From: CBDCVN01 sp965223585
GTDB lineage: Bacteria > Deinococcota > Deinococci > Deinococcales > Trueperaceae
Length of the DNA stretch: 64,000 nt
Direction of reading: 5' to 3'
NCBI GenBank assembly: GCA_965223585.1
Contig: CBDCWW010000023.1
Location: 124,001-188,000, forward strand
Positions 26,358-33,676 of the stretch are shown piece after piece (the stretch's first letter is position 1; each line of letters opens with the position of its first letter). The notes beneath the pieces were generated by a model. The model saw nothing but the letters and a program-made list of their open reading frames with translations, was not told the DNA's origin and did not search any database. Made by a program: the position numbers and the translations under genes.

Positions 26358-26612
26358 TTATTTAATTATATAGTTTAGTAAAAATAAAGTGAGAGCCCAA
26401 CCTACCAGACAAGCAATAAGTAATATCCACCACAGTATGTTCCAGAGCCCCAGTAAAAATCCAAAATCATTATTGTGAAACAGATCTTCAATGCTGCCAG
26501 CAGGGAATAGTCCTACATCAAGAGCCTTAAAATAAAGCAGTCGCGCTAGAATCTTGTCAATGACTTGTATTAGTAGTAAAATAGCTAGAATTAAGTATAC
26601 ATTAATATTCAT
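26358..26612 (-). CDS. Small two-TM membrane protein, paralog 2
   Basis: 84 residues with two membrane segments: an N-terminal one (YLILAILLLIQVIDKIL) and a C-terminal one (LWNILWWILLIACLVGWAL). The middle LYFKALDVGLF matches LYFLALEHELL of the next gene, and LGLWNILWWILL matches LKGFWNIFWWFLF, so the two are diverged tandem paralogs. It lies between lysZ and lysJ, probably in one transcript. No known family; function unknown. Confidence 0.6.
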   Translation of the reverse strand: MNINVYLILAILLLIQVIDKILARLLYFKALDVGLFPAGSIEDLFHNNDFGFLLGLWNILWWILLIACLVGWALTLFLLNYIIK

Positions 26613-26630
26613 GTTTTACCAAGCCGAGGA

Positions 26631-26993
26631 TTACACTTCATAGCGTTTGCTTTTGTAACGCTTACTAGCTCGAGTAGGACGCTTGCTTTTTGAAGGTATA
26701 GTTTCTTTACTGTCATCATCATCTTCTGGTTCGGAATCGGATAATTCTTCATCTATGGAACGACTAGCAAACATGTAACCTACAGAAAGTATAATACTAG
26801 TAATAAATAAAAACCACCAAAAGATATTCCAAAAGCCTTTTAACACATAAAAGGAAGAAATCTTTATAGCTGATAAGTCATTAGTATCCAGTAATTCGTG
26901 TTCAAGAGCAAGGAAATAAAGGTGTTGTGCAGATACCTTATCCAGAAAACGTGTCAGTAATAAAATTAATATACCTGTAAGAAATTTTTGCAT
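26631..26993 (-). CDS. Small two-TM membrane protein with charged tail, paralog 1
   Basis: 120 residues: a membrane segment at about 3-20, a conserved DKVSAQHLYFLALEHELL block, a second membrane segment at about 53-75 (FWNIFWWFLFITSIILSVGY), then a strongly acidic run (EPEDDDDSKE) followed by a basic tail (SKRPTRASKRYKSKRYEV). The tail should be cytoplasmic and is absent from its paralog. It starts 9 nt after the lysZ side and ends 18 nt before paralog 2. Unknown function. Confidence 0.6.
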   Translation of the reverse strand: MQKFLTGILILLLTRFLDKVSAQHLYFLALEHELLDTNDLSAIKISSFYVLKGFWNIFWWFLFITSIILSVGYMFASRSIDEELSDSEPEDDDDSKETIPSKSKRPTRASKRYKSKRYEV

Positions 26994-27001
26994 TTGTGCA
27001 C

Positions 27002-27832
27002 CTATATAATAACTGTACCATTACCAGCAAGTGCATTTTGTATAGGGTTCTTTACTCTAGCATCTCCTAAAATAACCTGCTTAACTCCTCCTGCTAATGC
27101 TTCTTTGGCACCCAAAACCTTTTTCTTCATACGCCCTTGAGCAAACTCTAGATAATTTTCTACCTCATTAGCAGGAATTTTACTAATTAGACTGGCTTCG
27201 TCAGGAAAGTCTTTAAGTAAACCCGGTACATTGGAAAGCAAAAGTAAAGTTTCAGCCTTCAGGGCCTTAGCTAATGCTGCTGCTGCCCTATCACCATCTA
27301 CATTAATTGCTACACCTTGATAGCTTACCCCCGGTGGAGTTAGCACTGGTAAGTAACCATTATCTAAAAGTAAGGTAATAAGCTCAATGTTGACCTTTTC
27401 TACAGTACCAGTATGATCACCACGCAAAACTTTAATCTTATTTTTCTCAACACTTCTTACTTTATCCTTATGTTTACCCTCAAAGATCCTACCATCAAGC
27501 CCTGATAGGCCTACTGCATTAACTTCTGATTTTTGTAAGCGTTCAACTATACCTTTATTCATTTTACCACAGTAAACCATTTCAAAAATCTCTAAGGTTT
27601 TCCTATCAGTAAACCTACTAGTATAGCCGCTAGGACTGGTAATAAATTTGGGAGGGTAGCCTAGAGCTTCAGCAACGTCATTAGTTTCAGCACTACCACC
27701 GTGAACAAGAATAAGACTATCCCCTTTTTTGTAAAGTTCAGCTAAGTCATTACATAGGGCATCATAGTCTATTCCTAATGAGCCTCCAACTTTAATTATA
27801 ATCTTAACTTTAGAAGGAATACTAAATGCCAT
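27002..27832 (-). CDS. lysZ: [LysW]-aminoadipate/glutamate kinase
   Basis: 276 residues, amino-acid kinase fold. IIIKVGGSLGIDYDAL near 10, ILVHGGSAETNDVAEALGYPP near 37, SGYTSRFTDRKTLEIFEM near 65 and GVAINVDGDRAAAALAKAL near 165 are the LysZ-type version of N-acetylglutamate kinase. It phosphorylates the aminoadipate (or glutamate) attached to the carrier protein LysW in the LysW pathway. The gene heads the cluster that runs through the two membrane proteins to lysJ. Confidence 0.87.
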   Translation of the reverse strand: MAFSIPSKVKIIIKVGGSLGIDYDALCNDLAELYKKGDSLILVHGGSAETNDVAEALGYPPKFITSPSGYTSRFTDRKTLEIFEMVYCGKMNKGIVERLQKSEVNAVGLSGLDGRIFEGKHKDKVRSVEKNKIKVLRGDHTGTVEKVNIELITLLLDNGYLPVLTPPGVSYQGVAINVDGDRAAAALAKALKAETLLLLSNVPGLLKDFPDEASLISKIPANEVENYLEFAQGRMKKKVLGAKEALAGGVKQVILGDARVKNPIQNALAGNGTVII

Positions 27833-27973
27833 ACATTCAAGGATAATTACTAATTATTTTAGCAAGTATTTACAACTAGGATTTACGCCTTTGCTTAGTT
27901 TGAATTAACATTAATAACATCACTAGATAAAACCTGATGTTACCTACAGTCTTCTACAGTCATAATATAAATA

Positions 27974-28015
27974 AAAAGCCAGTAAGCAAAACTTCATAAG
28001 TAGCTACTGGCTTTT
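27974..28015 (-). terminator. Rho-independent terminator of the 28116 gene
   Basis: Perfect 11-bp inverted repeat AAAAGCCAGTA/TACTGGCTTTT with a 20-nt loop. Read on the minus strand it ends in a T-rich tract (CTTTTTATTTATATT), so it should end the transcript coming from the 28116-28982 gene before lysZ. Confidence 0.75.
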
Positions 28016-28115
28016 ATGCTACTACCTCTAAGCATTTACCATAAGATAAAAGGTATAAGAAAGAGGTATTTAGATATTCACAAAAGTTAAGAATTTTTTG
28101 TAATTATAAGGAGCT

Positions 28116-28982
28116 TTACTTCTCAGGTACGGGTGCAGGCATTACTGGAGCAGGAGCAGTTTGCATAGGAGCTTGGCTAGAGAGAGCTTGACGGAGCTGC
28201 TCATTTTCTGCACGAAGGGCATGGTAGTCATCGGGATAAACAGTTACTGTTTCTGTAACTGTTTGTACCTGCCCAACTTGTGACTGTAATAGGGCAATCT
28301 GATCACGAAGGGCATAGTAGTCATCAGGGTAAACAGTTACTGTCTCTGTTTGAACAACTGTTTGTACCTGTGGTTGCACAACGTGGGCTGCCTTTAAAGC
28401 TTCATTTTCGAGCAAAAGGGCATCGAGCTGTAAGCGCAATTGTGCTAATTCTATTGTAACTTCCTCTGAAGAACTAGCGCTTGCTTCATACGAATATGAT
28501 GATTGTGAGATTGAACTTAAAGCAGTAACTTGTTGCTGTGCTAATTGTAATTGGCTGCTCAAAGCACTGTTTTCACTTCTAAGCTGTTCAATGGTAGCGT
28601 ATAAAGCTGATAGCTCAACTTCACTTCCTGCTGCAACCATATCCATCTCAGAAGAGCTAAGTCGAGCTCTTAAACTACTTAATTCAGCTTGAAGACTAGC
28701 TCTTTCAGCTACTACCTCTTCAAGAATAGCGTTAGTATCAGCTAAGTTAGCTTCACAAGTATTAATTTCGCTATTTATAACCTGATTAATTGCATCCACT
28801 TCTTTATAGGCTACTGTTTCTTGAAAAAGTTCATCATAAGCAATTGCTAAATTGTCGAGACAAACCTTCAGATTGTCACGGGGACACCTAACTCCTTCTG
28901 GTATTCTTGGTTGTTGGGCAAATACTGCACCAGCGAAAACCAACACACTTACTAGAAAAATAATGTACTTCACAGTATACAC
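28116..28982 (-). CDS. Secreted coiled-coil protein with TVTVYPDDY repeats
   Basis: 288 residues with a signal peptide (IIFLVSVLVFAGAVFA cut before QQPR). The mature N-terminus has two Cys (VRCPRDNLKVC). The rest is a long coiled coil (about 50-200) rich in Ser and Glu, then two near-identical segments around TVTVYPDDYYALRDQIALLQ and TVTVYPDDYHALRAENEQL, and a Pro/Ala tail (APAPVMPAPVPEK). It would be periplasmic, perhaps a structural or envelope-spanning protein (inference). A strong promoter lies upstream and a terminator downstream, so it is monocistronic and probably well expressed. GTG start; a second in-frame GTG is 3 codons later. Confidence 0.7.
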   Translation of the reverse strand: MYTVKYIIFLVSVLVFAGAVFAQQPRIPEGVRCPRDNLKVCLDNLAIAYDELFQETVAYKEVDAINQVINSEINTCEANLADTNAILEEVVAERASLQAELSSLRARLSSSEMDMVAAGSEVELSALYATIEQLRSENSALSSQLQLAQQQVTALSSISQSSYSYEASASSSEEVTIELAQLRLQLDALLLENEALKAAHVVQPQVQTVVQTETVTVYPDDYYALRDQIALLQSQVGQVQTVTETVTVYPDDYHALRAENEQLRQALSSQAPMQTAPAPVMPAPVPEK

Positions 28983-29016
28983 AATCCTTTCTTGCTATAT
29001 CATTCAACTCGAAGTG

Positions 29017-29045
29017 ATTATACGTGATTGATGAGAAATGAGCAA
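29017..29045 (-). promoter_or_regulatory. Sigma-70 type promoter of the 28116-28982 gene
   Basis: Minus strand: -35 TTGCTC (29045-29040), 17-nt spacer, -10 TATAAT (29022-29017). The start codon lies about 35 nt downstream with an AAAGGA ribosome site, so this transcript has a leader. Confidence 0.7.
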
Positions 29046-29255
29046 GGTTACTATCTCACTTTATATTCTTTGATATCTATCTGTCTAAATTGGGAGGCTA
29101 AAAGATTGCCTTAAGCGTTTCATCATAAAAACATAAAGTAATTAATATCTAAAGCAGGGGTAGATAAAGTTGAGATTGTAGAGGCAAATTACTCTAATTC
29201 AAGTTTAAACACTATATAATTATAGCTGAGAGAATAAAGCTAGTGAATTAAATTT

Positions 29256-29330
29256 TGGCTCGGCGGGTAGGATTCGAACCTACGACCAATCGGTTAACAG
29301 CCGATCGCTCTACCACTGAGCTACCACCGA
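29256..29330 (-). tRNA. tRNA-Asn (anticodon GUU)
   Basis: The minus strand folds into a full cloverleaf. Acceptor TCGGTGG/CCGCCGA with one G-T pair, D-arm GCTC...GAGC, anticodon stem ATCGG/CCGAT with loop CTGTTAA (anticodon GTT), T-arm GTAGG-TTCGAAT-CCTAC, discriminator G and an encoded CCA. It has its own promoter upstream. Confidence 0.97.
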
Positions 29331-29358
29331 ATGCATGCCCTAAATTTGGGCAAGAGCT

Positions 29359-29387
29359 AGTTTATCAGAAGTTTGTTCAGTTGACAA
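29359..29387 (-). promoter_or_regulatory. Promoter of tRNA-Asn
   Basis: Minus strand: -35 TTGTCA, 17-nt spacer, -10 TAAACT, ending about 28 nt before the mature tRNA 5' end. Good match and spacing. Confidence 0.7.
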
Positions 29388-29533
29388 GACCTGATTTACA
29401 TCTAATTACCTAGACGTGCATACTTGTGAATTTTTGTTGAAATTCGAAATGAGCAGCTATAAGCCAGTAGTCAGTAGGACTTTACTGTGCTGGTTACTAT
29501 TTTCAGGTTACTTTCTAAGCGACAATTACGCAA

Positions 29534-29629
29534 AATTTACCCTCGCTTGTCCTAGAGTGTAGTGAAGGTAGTGCGGTAAAGGATTTACCCTAGCCTGACC
29601 TAGAGCGGAGTAAAGGGAATGCATTGAAG
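29534..29629. repeat. Two-copy imperfect tandem repeat (about 49 bp)
   Basis: ATTTACCCTCGCTTGTCCTA at 29534 and ATTTACCCTAGCCTGACCTA at 29583 begin two units that stay similar for about 40 bp (CTAGAG..GAGT.AAGG). Non-coding, between tRNA-Asn and the antiporter gene. Confidence 0.55.
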
Positions 29630-29658
29630 TGTATTCGCAAAAACTTTTACATACCAGT

Positions 29659-31581
29659 CTATATTTCAAAACGTAGCATTACTTCTTCTAGGCTCTGTGA
29701 TGAACCCACAATAGTTATTTTGTCACCAAGCTCGAGTCGAGTATAACCATGAGAAATCAACACTTTCCCTTGCCTTTTAACTGATAAAACCAAAGTATCT
29801 AAGGGCAAACGAATGTCGCGCAAAAGTACACAGTGAAGATTAGGGTCTCTTACCTCCACTTCAGCTATATCCTGAGAACTTTCCATACCTAATAGTAATG
29901 AAGTAGTTGAAGGTGAGCGTACAAACTCTTCCAGTAGCTGTACTGTAGCAGTGCTAGGATCAACTATCAAAGCCCCGAGTTCTTGAAAGCGTTCCAAGTT
30001 AGCACGGTCATTTAAGCGTACCACCATTGTTTCTATACCAAAGTGTTCATAAACAAGCTCGCAAATTTGATAATTTTCATCATCAGAGAGTAATAAGCAA
30101 ACTATTGCATCAGCATGTTCTGTACCTAACTCTTTTAAGCTTTCTAAATCAATTTGATTAATAGTGTGAATTTCCACATCTTCAGCAGCAAAACTACCTT
30201 CACGAGTTTTGGTATCTGCAATTTTAACTTGCCAATGGTGAGCTTGTAATTGTCTTGCTAAAACAAAAGCTTGCCTTTCTAGTCCAAAAATTATAGTGTC
30301 ACGAACACCATCAAATTCATGAGATTGTGCTTTCGTATGGGCTTCACCAACTAGAGTTATAGCCCATTTAAAAAATAGAGGACCAGCTAGCTCATTTAAA
30401 ATAATCACTGAGATGATAATAGTAGCAATAGAAGGCCCCCAATCAGGAAAACTCCCTGCCATTTCCTTAGCTAGACCTAATCCTACCCCTGCTTGGGTAA
30501 TAAGAGCCATCCAACGAATACGATTGTGCTGCCAAGGTGCACCTGCTAGCATACCACCTGTTAGACTCCCTAGAAAAATTGCTATAAGACGAACAGAGAA
30601 AAGGGCTAGTGCAATGGACCAAGTTTTTATTAAAATATCAAGCTCTAAAGAAGCCCCTACTAAGGTGAAAAAAGCTACATAGATAGGTAAACTACTTTTA
30701 TGTAATAAACTTGAAAACTCATTCCGATGATTACTAAAGTTTGTTAACAAAAAGCCTGCAAGCATGCATATTAGTAAAGGTTCTATATTAAGGTCAAAAT
30801 GTAATAGGTTATTGGCAAAGAGTGATATTTGTGAGGTAGACCAAAAACTAAGATAACCTATAGTGAGAATTGCTACTATTTTGATCTTAGCTGATGAGAG
30901 ACCTGCCATTATCATCACTAAAATTTGTTTTATTAGATAGCCTAGGAAAAAGGAAATTAGTAGCTCGAGTACAATTTCTAAAATAAGGATTAGATCAAAA
31001 CCATGCCCTGTCAAAAGAGTATTAGCTACTGAAACATTGAGGGCAAATAAGGTAATTACCACTACATCTGTAATTACTGTTACCCCTAAAACAGTTTGAG
31101 TAAAAGGGCCTTTGGCACGAAGTTCATTGATGAGGGCAATAGCAACTGAGGGTGAGCGTGCTACCAGAATTGTCCCAACCAAAATAGCAATTGCAAAATG
31201 ACTGTTGACAGACATGTTTTGCATAAAAGGAATATATTTAGCTAGTGACATAACGGCTAGAGTTCCTAGGCTCAAAGTAAAAGCTACTAATCCCAAAGTC
31301 ACCCAAATAATGCTTTTATAAAGGTGCTTTAACTCTTTTAGGAAAAGTTCACTTCCTGCTGTAAAAGCAATGAAAGCAAGGGCAATTTCATCGATAAAGT
31401 GAAGGTACTCGAGCACTTCAAAATGAATAAGGTTAATTAAAAAAGGCCCTGCCACTATACCCGTAAAGAGAAAGCCACTTATAAGTGGCAATCTGAAATA
31501 CTTAAAGAGTTGCCCTATTTGTTTTGCAGCTAAAGCTACAACAGCGAAGCTAAATAATCCAATTATGATGGTGTTGTTCAT
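29659..31581 (-). CDS. Monovalent cation:proton antiporter with TrkA-N/TrkA-C domains (KefB/C-like)
   Basis: 640 residues. The first 385 residues form 12 or so membrane segments of the CPA2 Na+/H+ exchanger fold (RSPSVAIALINELRAKGPFTQ; TQAGVGLGLAKEMA). A nucleotide-binding TrkA-N domain follows at about 415-535 (IIFGLERQAFVLARQLQAH, VVRLNDRANLERFQELGA) and a TrkA-C domain at about 550-640 (ELGDKITIVGSSQSLEEVML). It probably exchanges K+ or Na+ for protons under nucleotide control. It lies alone. The glycine motif of TrkA-N is weak (FGLERQAF instead of GxGxxG), so NAD binding may be altered. Confidence 0.85.
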   Translation of the reverse strand: MNNTIIIGLFSFAVVALAAKQIGQLFKYFRLPLISGFLFTGIVAGPFLINLIHFEVLEYLHFIDEIALAFIAFTAGSELFLKELKHLYKSIIWVTLGLVAFTLSLGTLAVMSLAKYIPFMQNMSVNSHFAIAILVGTILVARSPSVAIALINELRAKGPFTQTVLGVTVITDVVVITLFALNVSVANTLLTGHGFDLILILEIVLELLISFFLGYLIKQILVMIMAGLSSAKIKIVAILTIGYLSFWSTSQISLFANNLLHFDLNIEPLLICMLAGFLLTNFSNHRNEFSSLLHKSSLPIYVAFFTLVGASLELDILIKTWSIALALFSVRLIAIFLGSLTGGMLAGAPWQHNRIRWMALITQAGVGLGLAKEMAGSFPDWGPSIATIIISVIILNELAGPLFFKWAITLVGEAHTKAQSHEFDGVRDTIIFGLERQAFVLARQLQAHHWQVKIADTKTREGSFAAEDVEIHTINQIDLESLKELGTEHADAIVCLLLSDDENYQICELVYEHFGIETMVVRLNDRANLERFQELGALIVDPSTATVQLLEEFVRSPSTTSLLLGMESSQDIAEVEVRDPNLHCVLLRDIRLPLDTLVLSVKRQGKVLISHGYTRLELGDKITIVGSSQSLEEVMLRFEI

Positions 31582-31921
31582 GTGTAAGGCTTCTTGTATA
31601 ACTAAGCACGCTTTCTATAAAAGTTCTTAAAATACTTTTTAAAGTACCTATACTGTTCTACATTTAGTTCATTAATGGTCATAATTTATTAAGTTCTTGG
31701 CATCATTTAGTTCTAGCTATGAAAAATAGATAGGGGTTTATTCTACAATGAATTTAGTAAGCAAGTATGTAAGCTCAGTGGTCAGCGGTTTTCCCTTCAA
31801 CTAATGAGCTTTTGGTATATACCCATCTTAATTTTACTACTCACATTTTGTTCCCACTTTCTCTTGCTTTATTTACAACATTGTGCTACAAGGCTAATCC
31901 AATTAGTAAATATTTGCAGGT
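31582..31921. other. Intergenic stretch without a gene
   Basis: Divergent spacer between the antiporter gene and the TIGR04255 module. AT-rich; I see no gene, RNA fold or repeat here. A -10 box for the module lies at its right end. Confidence 0.5.
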
Positions 31922-31927
31922 TATAAT
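31922..31927 (+). promoter_or_regulatory. -10 box of leaderless type before TIGR04255 module
   Basis: TATAAT lies 8 nt before the ATG at 31936 with no ribosome site between. It would give a leaderless or nearly leaderless mRNA. No recognisable -35. Confidence 0.4.
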
Positions 31928-31935
31928 CAAGTTAT

Positions 31936-32691
31936 ATGGCTAAGCCTCGCAATCTTAATAAAGCCCCTATTACCGAAGCTGTAATTGAGTTTCAAGTTAG
32001 CTTGCCTTCAACATTTGACTATTCAGAACTCAAGAACTTAAGTGACTCCTTGAGAGATGAGTATCCAGATATAACTCCACAAAGATTTATTAAAGGGGAA
32101 ATGCGAGCAGAAGCTGGAGATAAACTTTCTGGCCAAATTAGACATAAAGGCCTGATGGGCTATATCTTAAAAAATAAAAATAAAGCTGAAGTATTACAGT
32201 TAAAAGCTGATAGGTTTACTTTTAATAAACTTGCTCCTTATACAAAATGGGATGACATTTTCCCAAAAGCTTTGAAATTCTGGAAGTTGTACAAAGATAC
32301 TTGTAAGCCTGAAAACATAAATCGACTTACGCTAAGATATATAAATCATCTAAATATACCCAAAAGTGCTACTAATTTGAATGAGTATTTGGAAGCTTTA
32401 CCTTCAATACCTAAAAATCTGGATGCTACGATAACTAATTTCCTCACTCGCATTCAAATTCAAAATCATGAGAGCAATTTTGTTGGTATTATTACTCAAA
32501 CACCATTCTTATCAACAGTTGATTCAAATTATGCCACAATCATTTTAGATTTAGATGTAGTTAAAGAGTTTGATAGATTAAATCCAGAAAATGAAGCCAA
32601 TATTAAACAGACTTTCGAGCAACTCAGAGAGTTTAGGACGAAAATATTCTTTGAGAGTATTAGCGAAAAGATGGTTGAGTTACTTATATGA
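31936..32691 (+). CDS. TIGR04255 family protein
   Basis: 251 residues. It opens with the family signature KAPITEAVIEFQVSLP and has the central LTLRYINHLNIP near 138 and a C-terminal helix ending FFESISEKMVELL, all typical of TIGR04255, a sporadically distributed family of unknown function. Its last codons overlap the next start (ATGA). CTCGAG is absent in the whole three-gene module. Sporadic occurrence and tight coupling suggest a mobile accessory module (inference). Confidence 0.75.
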   Translation: MAKPRNLNKAPITEAVIEFQVSLPSTFDYSELKNLSDSLRDEYPDITPQRFIKGEMRAEAGDKLSGQIRHKGLMGYILKNKNKAEVLQLKADRFTFNKLAPYTKWDDIFPKALKFWKLYKDTCKPENINRLTLRYINHLNIPKSATNLNEYLEALPSIPKNLDATITNFLTRIQIQNHESNFVGIITQTPFLSTVDSNYATIILDLDVVKEFDRLNPENEANIKQTFEQLREFRTKIFFESISEKMVELLI

Positions 32692-33194
32692 ATTTAGCTA
32701 CTTTGAATCCACGTGATAGTACAAATTATTTTTCTGCCATTGTTGGAAATAGTGGTATTAGTGATGAAGCAAAAATAGTACATGCCAATTTAGCAGAAGC
32801 CCAAAAGGCCTCGCAGGGCTTTTCCCAGAAATGGTTTAAGGAAAAACTGGCGCAAGAATTATTTGATGCAGTTGAAGACTGCTTTGAAAATAACTGGGAT
32901 GGTTACAATGCTCTTGCTGTAAGTCCAATAGTTTATAGAAATGCTTCTATATTTGCTGATTTTCTTACGCCTGACCTTCCTTTCCCAGAAATAGGGGTTG
33001 ATCCAGACGGAGAAATATCATTTGATTGGCGAGGTGGGCCTTATAGGGTATTTGGTGTTAGTATAGGTAAAAATAGAATTTCATATGCTGGTCTTTTTGG
33101 TTATAATGTTGAGATACATGGTACAGAAACGCTTCTTGATGGATTTCCTCATGCAATTGCTCAATATATTCAAAGAGTTTACTTAAAAGGTTGA
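32688..33194 (+). CDS. Hypothetical protein, second gene of TIGR04255 module
   Basis: 168 residues, soluble. A helical N-terminal half precedes a segment NNWDGYNALAVSPIVYRNA near 78 and VDPDGEISFDWRGGPYRVF near 115. I have seen NWDGYGA-type and DPDGEI-type patterns in short proteins next to TIGR04255 genes, but no function is known to me. It overlaps both neighbours (ATGA in front, TTGA behind), which implies translational coupling and probably a stable complex. Confidence 0.65.
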   Translation: MNLATLNPRDSTNYFSAIVGNSGISDEAKIVHANLAEAQKASQGFSQKWFKEKLAQELFDAVEDCFENNWDGYNALAVSPIVYRNASIFADFLTPDLPFPEIGVDPDGEISFDWRGGPYRVFGVSIGKNRISYAGLFGYNVEIHGTETLLDGFPHAIAQYIQRVYLKG

Positions 33195-33598
33195 ATATAG
33201 AGAAGCAATTAGCCCCAGACATTCCGTTAGGCAGGTTTGCGACAACTAAAAGGCACTTTCGTAAAGACAAAACACCTAGACCTGATTTATTTACCCCTTA
33301 CCCCTATGAGGAGCTTTCTGTATTTCGGATAGATGGATTTGGGCTGGAAGAAGTAAAACGCCTTGGCAAAGAAGTAGTTAGGAAAAGTGGTAAAACTCTA
33401 TATGGTTATGCAACCTTAACTGTTGAAGAAATTGAATCTTCAGAAGAAAGTCTTAAGATTATTTATGATAATGAGCCGCCAAGGCACGCTAATATAGCAG
33501 GTTGGCCATCTGAAAAGTCTAAGCAGAAACTGTACGCTACTAAACTAGCAGAAAAGGTGATAGAAAAAGATTCATTTACTCTTTACAATACACTCTAA
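33191..33598 (+). CDS. Hypothetical protein, third gene of TIGR04255 module
   Basis: 135 residues from a TTG that overlaps the previous stop; the absence of any later good start supports it. YEELSVFRIDGFGLEEVKRLG near 40 and NEPPRHANIAGWPSEKSKQKLYATKLAE near 95 are the recognisable blocks (HANI.GWP). Predicted cytoplasmic. A strong terminator follows at 33622, so the module is a closed three-gene unit. Confidence 0.65.
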   Translation: MNIEKQLAPDIPLGRFATTKRHFRKDKTPRPDLFTPYPYEELSVFRIDGFGLEEVKRLGKEVVRKSGKTLYGYATLTVEEIESSEESLKIIYDNEPPRHANIAGWPSEKSKQKLYATKLAEKVIEKDSFTLYNTL

Positions 33599-33621
33599 CT
33601 TCTTGAAAATCCTCAAAAATA

Positions 33622-33647
33622 CCCTGCCAAAAATCTTTTTGGCAGGG
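33622..33647. terminator. Terminator after TIGR04255 module (bidirectional)
   Basis: CCCTGCCAAAAA and TTTTTGGCAGGG pair around a 2-nt TC loop: 12 bp, with A/T runs inside the stem and a following TTATT. It can serve the + strand module and possibly also the minus-strand lipoprotein gene that ends at 33677. Confidence 0.75.
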
Positions 33648-33676
33648 TTATTCAAAATAACTTTTAGTTGCTCGAG

